Shown here piece by piece: positions 33,031 through 41,654 of a DNA stretch of 64,000 nucleotides. Origin of the DNA: Mycobacterium sp. GA-1199 (GTDB taxonomy: Bacteria > Actinomycetota > Actinomycetes > Mycobacteriales > Mycobacteriaceae); the NCBI RefSeq assembly GCF_001500045.1, contig NZ_LQIX01000034.1, forward strand, positions 1 to 64,000. The letters run 5' to 3'. A program made the translations under genes and the position numbers. A model generated the notes under the pieces. It was not told where the DNA came from and ran no database searches. It saw only the letters and a list, made by a program, of their open reading frames with translations. The stretch's first letter is position 1, and the number at the start of each line of letters is the position of its first letter.

Positions 33031-34167
33031 GTGAGCCGGGTTCTGTTGGTCACCAACGACTTTCCGCCGCGGCGCGGTGGCATCCAGTCCTATCTGCAGG
33101 CGCTCGTCGACCACCTCGTCGCCGACGGGCGGCACACTCTGACGGTGTACGCGCCGAAGTGGAAGGGCGCCGACGAGTTCGACCGGGACGCGCCGTATCG
33201 GGTCGTGCGGCACCCGACCACCCTCATGCTGCCCGAGCCGTCCGTGAGCAGCAGAATGCGGCGCCTCATCGAGCAGACCGCCGCCGAGACGGTCTGGTTC
33301 GGTGCGGCGGCCCCGCTGGCGTTGATGGCGCCGCTGGCCCGCGGCGCAGGCGCGCGCCGGGTGATCGCCAGTACACACGGTCACGAGGTCGGCTGGTCGA
33401 TGTTGCCCCTGGCCCGGAATGCTCTGCGGCGCATCGGATCGGGCACGGACGCGGTGACCTACGTCAGCCAGTACACGCGGCGCCGGTTCGCGTCGGCGTT
33501 CGGCCCGCATGCCGCGCTCGAACACCTGCCGCCGGGTGTCGACACCGACCGGTTCACGCCCGATGAGTTCGCGCGAGCGCAACTACGGGCGCGCTACCGG
33601 CTCGGCAACCGACCCGTCGTCGTGTGTCTGTCCCGCCTGGTGCCGCGCAAGGGCCAGGACATGCTGATCCGGGCCATGCCCGCGATCCGGCAACGCGTGC
33701 CCGATGCCGCGCTGGTGATCGTCGGCGGCGGGCCCTATCGGTCCACCCTGCACAAGCTGGCGCACAGCTTCGGGGTGGCCGAGGACGTCGTCTTCACCGA
33801 CGCCGTTCCCGGGGACGAGTTGCCCGCCCATCACGCCATGGCCGACGTGTTCGCGATGCCGTGCCGCACCCGCGGCGCCGGACTGGACGTCGAGGGTCTG
33901 GGCATCGTCTACCTCGAGGCGTCGGCGACGGGGGTTCCGGTGGTGGCGGGCCGGTCGGGTGGGGCGCCGGAGACCGTGCGCGACGGGGAGACCGGCGTGG
34001 TGGTCGACGGTTGGGACGTCGGCGCGATCGCGGCGGCGGTCGGCGATCTGCTGTCCGATCCCGACCGTGCGGTCCGGATGGGCGCGGCGGGCAGGCGCTG
34101 GGTGGTCGACAACTGGCAGTGGCACACCCAGGCGAAGCGACTGTCCGACCTGCTCTATCCGGTGTAG
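33031..34167 (+). CDS. pimB: GDP-mannose-dependent phosphatidylinositol monomannoside mannosyltransferase
   Basis: 378 residues from GTG at 33031. GT4 (GT-B fold) enzyme adding the second mannose to PIM1, giving PIM2 in the cytoplasmic leaflet, the route to lipomannan and lipoarabinomannan. Motifs: N-terminal VTNDFPPRRGGIQSYL, HGHEVGW, PPGVDTDRF, LSRLVPRKGQDMLI and the EX7E-type DVEGLGIVYLEASATGVPVVAGRSGG. The M. tuberculosis orthologue is PimB' (Rv2188c). It overlaps the convergent fadD15 by 13 bp. Confidence 0.95.
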   Translation: MSRVLLVTNDFPPRRGGIQSYLQALVDHLVADGRHTLTVYAPKWKGADEFDRDAPYRVVRHPTTLMLPEPSVSSRMRRLIEQTAAETVWFGAAAPLALMAPLARGAGARRVIASTHGHEVGWSMLPLARNALRRIGSGTDAVTYVSQYTRRRFASAFGPHAALEHLPPGVDTDRFTPDEFARAQLRARYRLGNRPVVVCLSRLVPRKGQDMLIRAMPAIRQRVPDAALVIVGGGPYRSTLHKLAHSFGVAEDVVFTDAVPGDELPAHHAMADVFAMPCRTRGAGLDVEGLGIVYLEASATGVPVVAGRSGGAPETVRDGETGVVVDGWDVGAIAAAVGDLLSDPDRAVRMGAAGRRWVVDNWQWHTQAKRLSDLLYPV

Positions 34168-35957
34168 ATCGCCTCGATGTCGTCGGCGAACTTCTGCGCC
34201 ACCACCTTTCGCTTGACCTTCAGCGTCGGGGTCAGCTCGCCGGTGTCTTCGGTGAAGTCCACCGGCAGGATTCGGAACTTGCGAATCCCCTCGGCTTTGG
34301 ACACCGCCTGATTGGCTTCCTTGACCGCGAGGTCGATCTCGGCGACCAAATCCGGATCGGCGGCCAAATCGCCCACCGAGGCGCCCGCGCTCTTGCTGTT
34401 GCGTACCTTCCAACCCTCGATCGCCTCGGGGTCGATGGTGATCAGCGCCCCGATGAAGGGTTTGGCGTCGCCGACCGCCATCGCCTGGCTGATGAGCGGG
34501 TGTGCGCGCAACCGGTCCTCGAGGATCGCCGGCGCGACGTTCTTGCCGCCCGCGGTGACGATGATCTCCTTCTTGCGGCCGATGATGGTCAGAAAGCCGT
34601 CCTCGTCGATCGCGCCGAGGTCGCCGGTGTGGAACCAGCCGTCGGAGGAGAAGACCGCCTTCGTCTCCTCCTCGTTCTTCCAGTAGCCGTTGAACACCAC
34701 GCCGCCCCTGACCAGCAACTCGTCGTCGTCGTTGAGGCGCATGCTGTTGCCCGGCAAGGGTGTTCCGACCGAACCGACCTTGACGTTGTCGACTCGGTTG
34801 ACCGTGATCGCGGCGCTGGTCTCGGTGAGGCCGTAGCCCTCGTAAATCGTCAGCCCCACGCCGCGGTAGAAGTGGCCGAGCCGTGCGCCCAGCGGAGCGC
34901 CGCCGGAGATGGCGGCGTGGCAGTTGCCGCCCAGCGCCGCGCGTAGTTTGCCGTACACCAGGCGGTCGAACACCGCATGCTTGGCGCGCAGCAGCAGGCC
35001 GGCCTTGCCGCTGTCGAGCGACTTGCTCCACTCGATCGCGGTGTCGGCGGCCATCTCGAAGATTCGGCCCTTGCCGTCGTTGCGGGCGTTCTGCTCGGCG
35101 GTGTTGTAAACCTTCTCGAACACGCGCGGCACCGACACCACGAGCGTCGGCTTGAACACCGCGAACGTCGGCACCAGGTTCTTGATGTCGCTGGTGAAGC
35201 CCAGGGTGACTTTGTAGGTGAACGCCGCGAGCGTGATCGCCCTCGCGAGCACGTGTGCCAGCGGCAAGAACACCAGCATGCGCTCGCCCTTGTCGAGCAG
35301 CGTCGGGAAGCACTCCTTCGCGCCGCGAATCTCGTAAACCAGGTTGGAGTGGGTCAGCTGGCAACCCTTCGGCTGACCGGTGGTGCCCGAGGTGTAGATC
35401 AGCGTCGCGGGTTCGGCGGACGCCAGACCGGCCAACCGGTCGTCGAGTTGTTCGGCGTCGACCGACTTTCCCGCCTCGGCGAGTTCGTCGAGCGCCTGCG
35501 TGCCCGCGCTTTCGATGCACAACACTTCCCGGAGCCCGGGCAGTTCGTCCTCGAGGTGCTTGATCCTGTCGGCGTGCGCGTCGGTCTCGACGATCAGCAG
35601 CACAGCTTCGGAGTCCGACAGCACGAACTTCACCTGCTCGGGCGAACTGGTCTCGTAGATCGGCACGGTGAGCGCTCCGGTGGCCAGGATCGCGAAGTCC
35701 AGGATGGGCCATTCGTAGCGGGTCGCCGACATGAGCGCCACGCGGTCACCGGGCTGCACCCCCTTGGCGATCAGGCCGAGCGCGGCGGAGCGAATCTGGT
35801 CGGCGGCCTGCTTGCTCGTCACATCGGTCCACGAACCGTCGACGAGGCGCTGGAAGATCACATGGTCGGGATCGTCGCGCTCATGGTCGAACACGGCGCG
35901 CACGACACTGTCGTGCTCTTCCACCGTGAAGGACGCGGGCACACTGAACTCACGCAC
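34155..35957 (-). CDS. fadD15: Long-chain fatty acyl-CoA synthetase
   Basis: 600 residues from GTG at 35957, chosen by homology and by GAGAGG about seven bases upstream; an ATG at 35993 is in frame. ANL-superfamily adenylating enzyme: A3 motif TLIYTSGTTGQPKGC, A5 YEGYGLTETSA, A7/A8 FHTGDLGAIDEDGFLTIIGRKKEIIVT, and the A10 region LTPTLKVKRKVV with the catalytic Lys. These indicate acyl-AMP then acyl-CoA formation on long-chain fatty acids, as for Rv2187. It stands alone on the minus strand. Confidence 0.94.
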   Translation of the reverse strand: MREFSVPASFTVEEHDSVVRAVFDHERDDPDHVIFQRLVDGSWTDVTSKQAADQIRSAALGLIAKGVQPGDRVALMSATRYEWPILDFAILATGALTVPIYETSSPEQVKFVLSDSEAVLLIVETDAHADRIKHLEDELPGLREVLCIESAGTQALDELAEAGKSVDAEQLDDRLAGLASAEPATLIYTSGTTGQPKGCQLTHSNLVYEIRGAKECFPTLLDKGERMLVFLPLAHVLARAITLAAFTYKVTLGFTSDIKNLVPTFAVFKPTLVVSVPRVFEKVYNTAEQNARNDGKGRIFEMAADTAIEWSKSLDSGKAGLLLRAKHAVFDRLVYGKLRAALGGNCHAAISGGAPLGARLGHFYRGVGLTIYEGYGLTETSAAITVNRVDNVKVGSVGTPLPGNSMRLNDDDELLVRGGVVFNGYWKNEEETKAVFSSDGWFHTGDLGAIDEDGFLTIIGRKKEIIVTAGGKNVAPAILEDRLRAHPLISQAMAVGDAKPFIGALITIDPEAIEGWKVRNSKSAGASVGDLAADPDLVAEIDLAVKEANQAVSKAEGIRKFRILPVDFTEDTGELTPTLKVKRKVVAQKFADDIEAIYTG

Positions 35958-36049
35958 GGTCTTGACCTCTCGATACGGCTGCTCTTGCCACATCCACCCT
36001 AGTCGGCCGGCATCGGGCCGGGCAGGCTCGTATGTGAAGCTGGTATGCC

Positions 36050-36439
36050 ATGAACAGCATTCAGATCGCGGACGACACGTTCGTCGCGGCGGACCCCGCC
36101 GAGGTCGGCCGCTACGTCGCCGATCCTGCGAGCTGGCGTCGTTGGTGGCCAGACCTGCGGCTGACCGTGGTGGAGGATCGCGGCGACAAGGGCCACCGCT
36201 GGACCGTCACCGGGGCGCTCGTCGGGACGATGGAGGTCTGGCTGGAACCGGTGCTCGACGGCGTCGTGCTGCACTACTTTCTGCACGCCGAACCGGCGGG
36301 GGTGGCGGCGTGGCAGCTGGCCAAGATGAATCTGGCGAAGATGAACCACCGGCGGCGGGTCGCGGGTAAGAACATGGCATTCGAGGTGAAGCAGCGGCTG
36401 GAGGCCACGCGCCCGGTGGGTGTGTCGCCGTTGGCCTGA
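36050..36439 (+). CDS. START-like/polyketide-cyclase-type protein, 129 aa (Rv2186c-type)
   Basis: Starts at ATG 36050. The whole length fits one SRPBCC (START-like) fold: N-terminal IQIADDTFVAADPAEVGRYVADPASWRRWWPD, beta strands through DKGHRWTVTGALVGTMEVWLEP, and a long C-terminal helix. Such domains bind hydrophobic ligands or act as chaperones; no catalytic residue can be assigned. It is followed 40 bp later by a second START-like gene. The ligand is unknown. Confidence 0.83.
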   Translation: MNSIQIADDTFVAADPAEVGRYVADPASWRRWWPDLRLTVVEDRGDKGHRWTVTGALVGTMEVWLEPVLDGVVLHYFLHAEPAGVAAWQLAKMNLAKMNHRRRVAGKNMAFEVKQRLEATRPVGVSPLA

Positions 36440-36467
36440 GGCTTCGGCCGTCGACGACAGGGGAGGG

Positions 36468-36473
36468 TAGATT
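36468..36473 (+). promoter_or_regulatory. Putative -10 hexamer for leaderless TB16.3-like mRNA
   Basis: TAGATT is followed by exactly six bases (ttcaac) and the GTG at 36480, so transcription would start at the first codon. Confidence 0.5.
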
Positions 36474-36479
36474 TTCAAC

Positions 36480-36917
36480 GTGGCGGACAAGACGGCGCAG
36501 ACCATCTACATCGATGCCGATCCCTCGACGGTCATGGACGTCATCGCGGACATCGGGTCCTATCCGGACTGGGTGGCCGAGTACAACGAGACCGAGGTAC
36601 TCGAGGCCGACGCCGACGGCTATCCGAAGACCGCTCGGCTGGTGCTGGATGCCGCCGTCCTCAAGGACACCATGGTGTTGACATACAACTGGCCGCCTGA
36701 TCGCCAGTCGGTGACGTGGTCGCTGGTGTCCAGCTCGCTGCTGAGGTCGTTGGAAGGCGCATATCGCCTGTCGCCCAAGGGATCAGGGACCGACGTGACC
36801 TACGAGTTGTCTGTCGATCTGATCATTCCGATGATCGGGCTGCTGAAACGCAAGGCCGAACGGCGCCTCACGGACACCGCGTTGAAGGACCTCAAGAAAC
36901 GAGTCGAGGCTGAGTGA
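36480..36917 (+). CDS. START-like cyclase/dehydrase family protein (TB16.3, Rv2185c homologue)
   Basis: 145 residues from GTG at 36480. A polyketide cyclase/dehydrase (SRPBCC) domain: IYIDADPSTVMDVIADIGSYPDWVAEYNETEVLEADADGYP split over the N-terminal half, then VTWSLVSSSLLRSLEGAYRLSPKG and the C-terminal helix KRKAERRLTDTALKDLKKRVE. The M. tuberculosis homologue is an abundant 16-kDa cytosolic protein of unknown role. GTGA at 36914-36917 couples it to the ATPase gene, so the two products probably act together. Confidence 0.88.
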   Translation: MADKTAQTIYIDADPSTVMDVIADIGSYPDWVAEYNETEVLEADADGYPKTARLVLDAAVLKDTMVLTYNWPPDRQSVTWSLVSSSLLRSLEGAYRLSPKGSGTDVTYELSVDLIIPMIGLLKRKAERRLTDTALKDLKKRVEAE

Positions 36918-38179
36918 GCGCCAATGCCACCGGCCCGCCTGTCGCCAAGATCGGTCTGTTCGTCGGCAAGGGCGGGGTCGGCAAGTCGACGTTGGCGACC
37001 GCCACCGCCGTGCGTGACGCACGCGCGGGGCTGCGGGTACTGATCGTCTCGACCGATCAGGCGCACTCCATCGGCGACGTGCTCGCGGTGACCGTGACAC
37101 CGACCGGCCTGCGTCGGCCCACCCGGGTGTTCACCGATGACGCCGACGCCGGCGGCGGAGCACTGGACGCGCTGGCGTTGGACACGCTGGCCCTTCTGGA
37201 GGTGCGGTGGCGTGAGATCGCGGGCCTGCTGTCCGACCGGTTTCCGGAGTCCGATCTGGGAAGCGTTGCTCCCGAGGAACTTTCGGCGCTACCAGGTGTT
37301 CAGGAGGTGCTCGGGCTCTACGAGGTGGGTGAACTGGCCGCCTCCGGGAACTGGGACCGGATCGTGGTCGATTGCGCGTCGACCGCCGACGCGCTGCGCA
37401 TGCTCACCCTGCCCACGACGTTCGGCCTGTACCTGGAGCGGGCCTGGCCGCGGCACCGGCGGCTGTCCACCGGATTCGACGACCCGCACTCCGCGGCCGT
37501 CGTCGCACTGTTCGAACGCATCAGCGCGGGCACCGAATCGCTGGGCGCGATGCTCACCGACGGCTCGGTGGTCAGCGCCCATCTGGTGATGACCGCCGAG
37601 CGGGTGGTGGCCGCCGAGGCCGCCCGCACGCTGGGTTCGTTGGCGCTGATGGGCGTGCAGGTGGCCGAGCTGATCGTCAACCAGATACTCGTACAAGACG
37701 ATTCGTTCGAGTATCGCAACTTGCCCGAACATCCCGCCTTCGACTGGTACACCGAACGGATCTCCGAACAGCGGGCCGTGCTCGACCAGCTCGACGCGAC
37801 CATCGGCGATGTCCAACTCGTCTTGGTTCCGCATCTGGCCGGCGAGCCGATAGGCGCGAAGGCGCTCGGAGAGCTGCTCGACAGCGCACGGCGCCGCGAC
37901 GGGTCACCCCCGCCGGGGCCGCTGCGCCCGATCGTCGACCGCGAGTCGGGCTCCGGCCTCGAATCGGTGTACCGGTTACGGCTAGAGTTGCCGCAGGTCG
38001 ACTCCTCGGCGCTGACGCTGGGCCGAGTCGACGACGATCTGATAGTCGGCGCGGGCGGATTGCGGCGCCGGGTCCGATTGGCGTCCGTGTTGCGAAGATG
38101 CGTCGTCGTGGACGCCCAACTGCGGGGGTGTGAGTTGACCGTGCGGTTCCGACCGAATCCGGAGGTGTGGCCGAAGTGA
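36914..38179 (+). CDS. GET3/ArsA-like P-loop ATPase (Rv2184c homologue)
   Basis: 421 residues from GTG at 36914, overlapping the previous stop. The deviant Walker A is GKGGVGKST (residues ~17-25), typical of the SIMIBI class. The family's DPAHS switch reads DQAHS (STDQAHSIGDVL) and the DTAPTGHTLRLL-type switch II reads DCASTADALRML. A helical insertion (WPRHRRLSTGFDD...VVALFERIS) occupies the place of the tail-anchor-binding region in GET3. The C-terminal ~60 residues form an HSP20-like beta region (LRLELPQVDSSALTLGRVDDDLIVGAGGLRRRVRL). Its client is unknown; tail-anchored or lipid-protein handling is speculation. Confidence 0.88.
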   Translation: MSANATGPPVAKIGLFVGKGGVGKSTLATATAVRDARAGLRVLIVSTDQAHSIGDVLAVTVTPTGLRRPTRVFTDDADAGGGALDALALDTLALLEVRWREIAGLLSDRFPESDLGSVAPEELSALPGVQEVLGLYEVGELAASGNWDRIVVDCASTADALRMLTLPTTFGLYLERAWPRHRRLSTGFDDPHSAAVVALFERISAGTESLGAMLTDGSVVSAHLVMTAERVVAAEAARTLGSLALMGVQVAELIVNQILVQDDSFEYRNLPEHPAFDWYTERISEQRAVLDQLDATIGDVQLVLVPHLAGEPIGAKALGELLDSARRRDGSPPPGPLRPIVDRESGSGLESVYRLRLELPQVDSSALTLGRVDDDLIVGAGGLRRRVRLASVLRRCVVVDAQLRGCELTVRFRPNPEVWPK

Positions 38180-38556
38180 CTACGCCACACGGCGATCTCG
38201 GACCGGAGTTACGGGCGCTTGCGCAGGCCATTCTCGACAGGCTCGACCCCGCGGTGCGTCTGGCCGCGGCGCGTGCGACGACCGGTTCCGCGGGCAAGTG
38301 CCAGCAGGTCTGGTGCCCGGTGTGTGCGCTCGCTGCCCTGGCGGCGGGCGAACAGCATCCGTTGCTCACCGTCGTCGCCGAGCACAGCGTCGCCCTGCTC
38401 ACCGTGGTCCGGGCGATTCTCGACCAGGCGGGAGAAGGCCCGACGGGTCCGGACGGGCCCCCGCCGCCGCCACCGCACGATCGGGGACCGAACGGCTCGG
38501 CTCCGCCGCCCGCGCCGGGGCGCTATCAGCACATTCCGGTAACTGTCGAGGAGTAG
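38176..38556 (+). CDS. Small CxxC protein (Rv2183c homologue)
   Basis: 126 residues from GTG at 38176, selected because GTGA overlaps the ATPase stop; a GTG at 38167 is also in frame. The centre has KCQQVWCPVCALAALAAGE, a C-x5-C-x2-C cluster likely to bind zinc, next to two helices (LRALAQAILDRLDPAVRLAAA and LLTVVAEHSVALLTVVRAIL). The C-terminus is Pro-rich. No function is known. It is the fourth gene of the START-like/ATPase run. Confidence 0.82.
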   Translation: MTTPHGDLGPELRALAQAILDRLDPAVRLAAARATTGSAGKCQQVWCPVCALAALAAGEQHPLLTVVAEHSVALLTVVRAILDQAGEGPTGPDGPPPPPPHDRGPNGSAPPPAPGRYQHIPVTVEE

Positions 38557-38639
38557 TCTTGCGCGCTGTGGTCGCATCCACAGTGCGTGGGTAAAGTTGT
38601 CGCAGAACACCGGCCGGTGTTCGATCACCGGGAGGGCCC

Positions 38640-39365
38640 ATGTGGTATTGGCTGTTCAAGTACATCTTCATGGGCCCCCTGCTGTCATTGCTGGGACGGC
38701 CGAAAGTCGAAGGGCTGGAGCATGTTCCGTCGTCCGGCGCGGCGATTCTGGCCAGTAACCACCTCGCGGTCGCAGACAGTTTCTATCTGCCCCTGGTGGT
38801 GAGCCGCAGGATCACGTTCCTGGCCAAGGCCGAGTACTTCACCGGCACCGGGCTCAAGGGTTGGTTCACCCGGTGGTTCTACACCGTCGCCGGTCAGGTG
38901 CCGATCGACCGCACAGACGCCGACAGCGCGCAGAGCGCGTTGAACACCGCGGCGCGGATCCTCGGCGAAGGCAAGTTGCTCGGGATGTACCCGGAGGGCA
39001 CCCGCTCACCGGACGGTCGGCTCTACAAGGGCAAGACCGGTCTGGCCCGGTTGGCGCTGGAGACCGGTATGCCGGTCATTCCCGTCGCGATGATCGGAAC
39101 CGACGTCGTCAACCCACCCGGCAGCAAAATGTGGCGTTTCGGCCGAGTCCAGGTGAAGTTCGGGGCGCCGATGGACTTCAGCCGGTTCGAGGGGCTGGCG
39201 GGCAACCGCTTCATCGAGCGCGCCGTCATCGACGAGGTGATGTACGAGCTGATGCGGCTGTCCGGGCAGGAGTACGTCGACCTCTACGCCGCCGACATCA
39301 AGGAGGGCAGGGCCGACGACTCGACAAAGCCGTCGGCCCGAATGCCAGAGGTAGCCGCCGGCTGA
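38640..39365 (+). CDS. 1-acyl-glycerol-3-phosphate acyltransferase (PlsC family, Rv2182c homologue)
   Basis: 241 residues from ATG at 38640 with GGGAGGG upstream. PlsC motifs: catalytic NHLAVADSFYLP (HX4D, motif I), MYPEGTRSPDGRLYKGKTG (motif III region) and GMPVIPVAMIGT (motif IV). A short N-terminal hydrophobic segment (WYWLFKYIFMGPLLSLLG) probably associates it with the membrane. It acylates lysophosphatidate or a related acceptor in phospholipid synthesis; the exact acceptor is not determined by sequence. It converges with the mannosyltransferase gene, 6 bp apart. Confidence 0.93.
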   Translation: MWYWLFKYIFMGPLLSLLGRPKVEGLEHVPSSGAAILASNHLAVADSFYLPLVVSRRITFLAKAEYFTGTGLKGWFTRWFYTVAGQVPIDRTDADSAQSALNTAARILGEGKLLGMYPEGTRSPDGRLYKGKTGLARLALETGMPVIPVAMIGTDVVNPPGSKMWRFGRVQVKFGAPMDFSRFEGLAGNRFIERAVIDEVMYELMRLSGQEYVDLYAADIKEGRADDSTKPSARMPEVAAG

Positions 39366-39371
39366 GCCCGG

Positions 39372-40655
39372 CTAGTTGACCGCCGGTACCGGCGACGCGT
39401 CGAGGACCGGTGTGCTGCGGGTCGCGGGTGCGGCCGTACCCGCGACGGTGCCGGCGACCACGATGACCGCGAGCGCCCACCACACATACGAACCGCCCGC
39501 CAGCTGGCGCCACAGCGATGCGGCGGTCTCCTGGTGCTCGGGCATCAGCGTGATCGGTGTCCACACCATCAACGCGAAGCCCGCGGCCGCCACCACGCCC
39601 AGCGCCGCGTGCCTCGTCCGATAGGCGACCAGAGCGGTGACCAGCAGCGTGGGCAGCGCCCACACCCAGTGGTGCGACCACGACACCGGCGAGACCACCA
39701 ACCCGAACATCGCCACGCAGATCAGCGCCAGCACCGGTTGATCGGCCCTGAGCACGCGTCGAACCGCCCACACGGTGATCGCCAGCACAGCGAAGCAGGC
39801 CGCGGTCCACAACACGAACCGTGGCCCTTCGCTCAGCCCCAGCCGAGCCAGAGCGCCGGCGATGTTCTGGTTCGTGTTCAACGTGGCCGTACCGATGCGA
39901 TCGGTGTTGCGCACGGTTTCGGTCCAGTACTCCAGCGAGTCGCGCCAGGCGAATGCCACCCCGATCAGCGTGGCGACGACGGCGGACACCGCGGTGACGA
40001 TGACCGCGCGAACGTCGCGCCGCAGCAGGAAATACAGCAGGAAGACCGCCGGGGTGAGCTTCAGCGCGATCGCGAGTCCCAAGAGCATGCCGCGTGGCCA
40101 TGGTGTCCGCCGCGGCACACAGTCGGCGATCACCAGCGTCATCAGCACGACGTTGATCTGGCCGAAGTCGAAGTTCGACCGGATCGGCTCCAGGTAGACC
40201 ACCGCCGGGGCGACGATCGCCGCGGCCAGCCACGCCTGGCGCAGCCACGCGGGTTCGGCCGTCACCGACGCCTGGGCCCAGACATCGCACCGGTGCAGCA
40301 CGATCGTCACCGCGACGATGAGCAGCACCAGGGTGGTCACCGTGATCGCGACGCTGGCCGCTTCCAGCGACAGCAACGCGAACGGGGCGAACACCACGGC
40401 CGCCAGCGGCGGATAGGTGAACGGCAGATCGAGGCCGCCCCGGGTGTGGAACATCGCTCCGTCGGCGTAGAGCGGCCGGCCGTCCAGCCAGGCCTGCCCG
40501 CCCATCCGGTAGACATCCACGTCGATGCGGTAGGGCACGCGGCCAAGCACACGCCAGCCGGCCCAGGCCAACGCCGCCAGGGTCAGCAGCTGGAACAGCC
40601 GCCAGGCGAGCGTTGGCCCCCAACCAGCCCCGCCGGGCGACCGCCACGTACTCAT
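39372..40655 (-). CDS. mptC: Alpha-(1->2)-mannosyltransferase, GT87 (Rv2181 homologue)
   Basis: 427 residues from ATG at 40655. About ten transmembrane helices and the N-terminal first-loop acidic motif of GT-C enzymes (RIDVDVYRMGGQAWLDGRPLY), followed by LPFTYPPLAAVVFAPF. The M. tuberculosis orthologue adds alpha-1,2-mannose branches to lipomannan/lipoarabinomannan using polyprenyl-phospho-mannose on the outer face of the membrane. The C-terminus is Ala/Pro/Thr-rich. It is divergent from the Rv2180c homologue over 111 bp. Confidence 0.9.
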   Translation of the reverse strand: MSTWRSPGGAGWGPTLAWRLFQLLTLAALAWAGWRVLGRVPYRIDVDVYRMGGQAWLDGRPLYADGAMFHTRGGLDLPFTYPPLAAVVFAPFALLSLEAASVAITVTTLVLLIVAVTIVLHRCDVWAQASVTAEPAWLRQAWLAAAIVAPAVVYLEPIRSNFDFGQINVVLMTLVIADCVPRRTPWPRGMLLGLAIALKLTPAVFLLYFLLRRDVRAVIVTAVSAVVATLIGVAFAWRDSLEYWTETVRNTDRIGTATLNTNQNIAGALARLGLSEGPRFVLWTAACFAVLAITVWAVRRVLRADQPVLALICVAMFGLVVSPVSWSHHWVWALPTLLVTALVAYRTRHAALGVVAAAGFALMVWTPITLMPEHQETAASLWRQLAGGSYVWWALAVIVVAGTVAGTAAPATRSTPVLDASPVPAVN

Positions 40656-40754
40656 GTCGCTGACCAGACTATCGGGGCGCCCCGCCGTGTCGGCCGGTAT
40701 ACCGGGCGCGACACGCGCTGGTCATTCTGCTCCTCGCGTGCGCGGCGGTCGGCG

Positions 40755-40760
40755 TAAGTT
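40755..40760 (+). promoter_or_regulatory. Putative -10 hexamer for leaderless Rv2180c-homologue mRNA
   Basis: TAAGTT is followed by exactly six bases (ttctgg) and the GTG at 40767. No Shine-Dalgarno sequence is present. Confidence 0.5.
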
Positions 40761-40766
40761 TTCTGG

Positions 40767-41654
40767 GTGCTCGCGGATCTACACCTCGTTTTCGGCGTCC
40801 CGCATGCGCGGGTGCCGCTCATGTACTGCCTGATCGCGTTCATCCTGACGTTCTTCGTCACCCGCACGATCGTGCGGTACATCCGCAAGCATGCCGACAG
40901 CGATGCGCCGCGCAAGTGGTGGCAGCCGCGCAATATCGGTACCGGTAGTGGATTGCACATCCACCACGTGGTGATCGGCGTGGTGCTGGTCATGATCTCC
41001 GGTGTGACGATGGTGACGCTGGGTGTCGACGGGGGAGTACCCGAATTCACGGCGGCGGCAATCTTTTTCGGAATCGGTGCAGCGCTGGTGCTCGACGAGT
41101 TCGCGCTGATCCTGCATCTGCAGGACGTGTATTGGGCCGAGGACGGCAGGACCTCGGTCGATGCGGTCTTCGCCGCCGTCGCCGTCGCGGGCCTGCTGAT
41201 TCTGGGCTTCAACCCGCTGTCGTTCTTCGACATCGACATCTGGCGCAACGACCACTCGCTGCTCGTGCGCGCCGGAGTGGTCGTGGCGGCCGTGCTGACG
41301 TTGATGCTGGCCGTCATCGTGCTGCTCAAGGGCAAGGTGTGGACCGGGCTCGTGGGGATGTTCGTGACCCCGCTGCTGTTCGTCGGTGCGATCCGGTTGT
41401 CGAGGCCGCACGCGCCGTGGGCGCGGTGGCGCTACACCAACCGCCCGCGCAAGATGCATCGGGCGCTGGAGCGGGAGCGCTGGCTGCGCCGACCCGTGGT
41501 GCAGGCCAAGCTGTGGCTGCAGGACGCGATCGCGGGTATGCCCAAGTTTCCCGACGACGCGTTGGTCGACGAGCAGCTCGACCGCGAGATCCACGCCGCC
41601 CCGGCCCCCAAGGATCGGTCGGTCTCGACCGAACCCGAGAAGGAACCCGCGTAG
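40767..41654 (+). CDS. Integral membrane protein (Rv2180c homologue)
   Basis: 295 residues from GTG at 40767. Six hydrophobic helices lie at about 15-38, 65-88, 95-115, 130-150, 168-190 and 195-215; the segment GLHIHHVVIGVVLV between the first two has a His cluster in the membrane boundary. The C-terminal ~85 residues are cytoplasmic and basic then acidic (RPRKMHRALERERWLRRPVV). No catalytic motif is recognised. Its stop shares a base with the RNase AS start (TAGTG), so the two are coupled. Confidence 0.86.
   Translation: MLADLHLVFGVPHARVPLMYCLIAFILTFFVTRTIVRYIRKHADSDAPRKWWQPRNIGTGSGLHIHHVVIGVVLVMISGVTMVTLGVDGGVPEFTAAAIFFGIGAALVLDEFALILHLQDVYWAEDGRTSVDAVFAAVAVAGLLILGFNPLSFFDIDIWRNDHSLLVRAGVVVAAVLTLMLAVIVLLKGKVWTGLVGMFVTPLLFVGAIRLSRPHAPWARWRYTNRPRKMHRALERERWLRRPVVQAKLWLQDAIAGMPKFPDDALVDEQLDREIHAAPAPKDRSVSTEPEKEPA

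Noticed and set aside
33583..35712. 709-codon minus-strand frame over pimB and fadD15
   Set aside because: Out-of-frame reading of fadD15 (Arg/Gly-rich) that continues antisense to pimB; the true fadD15 frame is the one ending at 34155.
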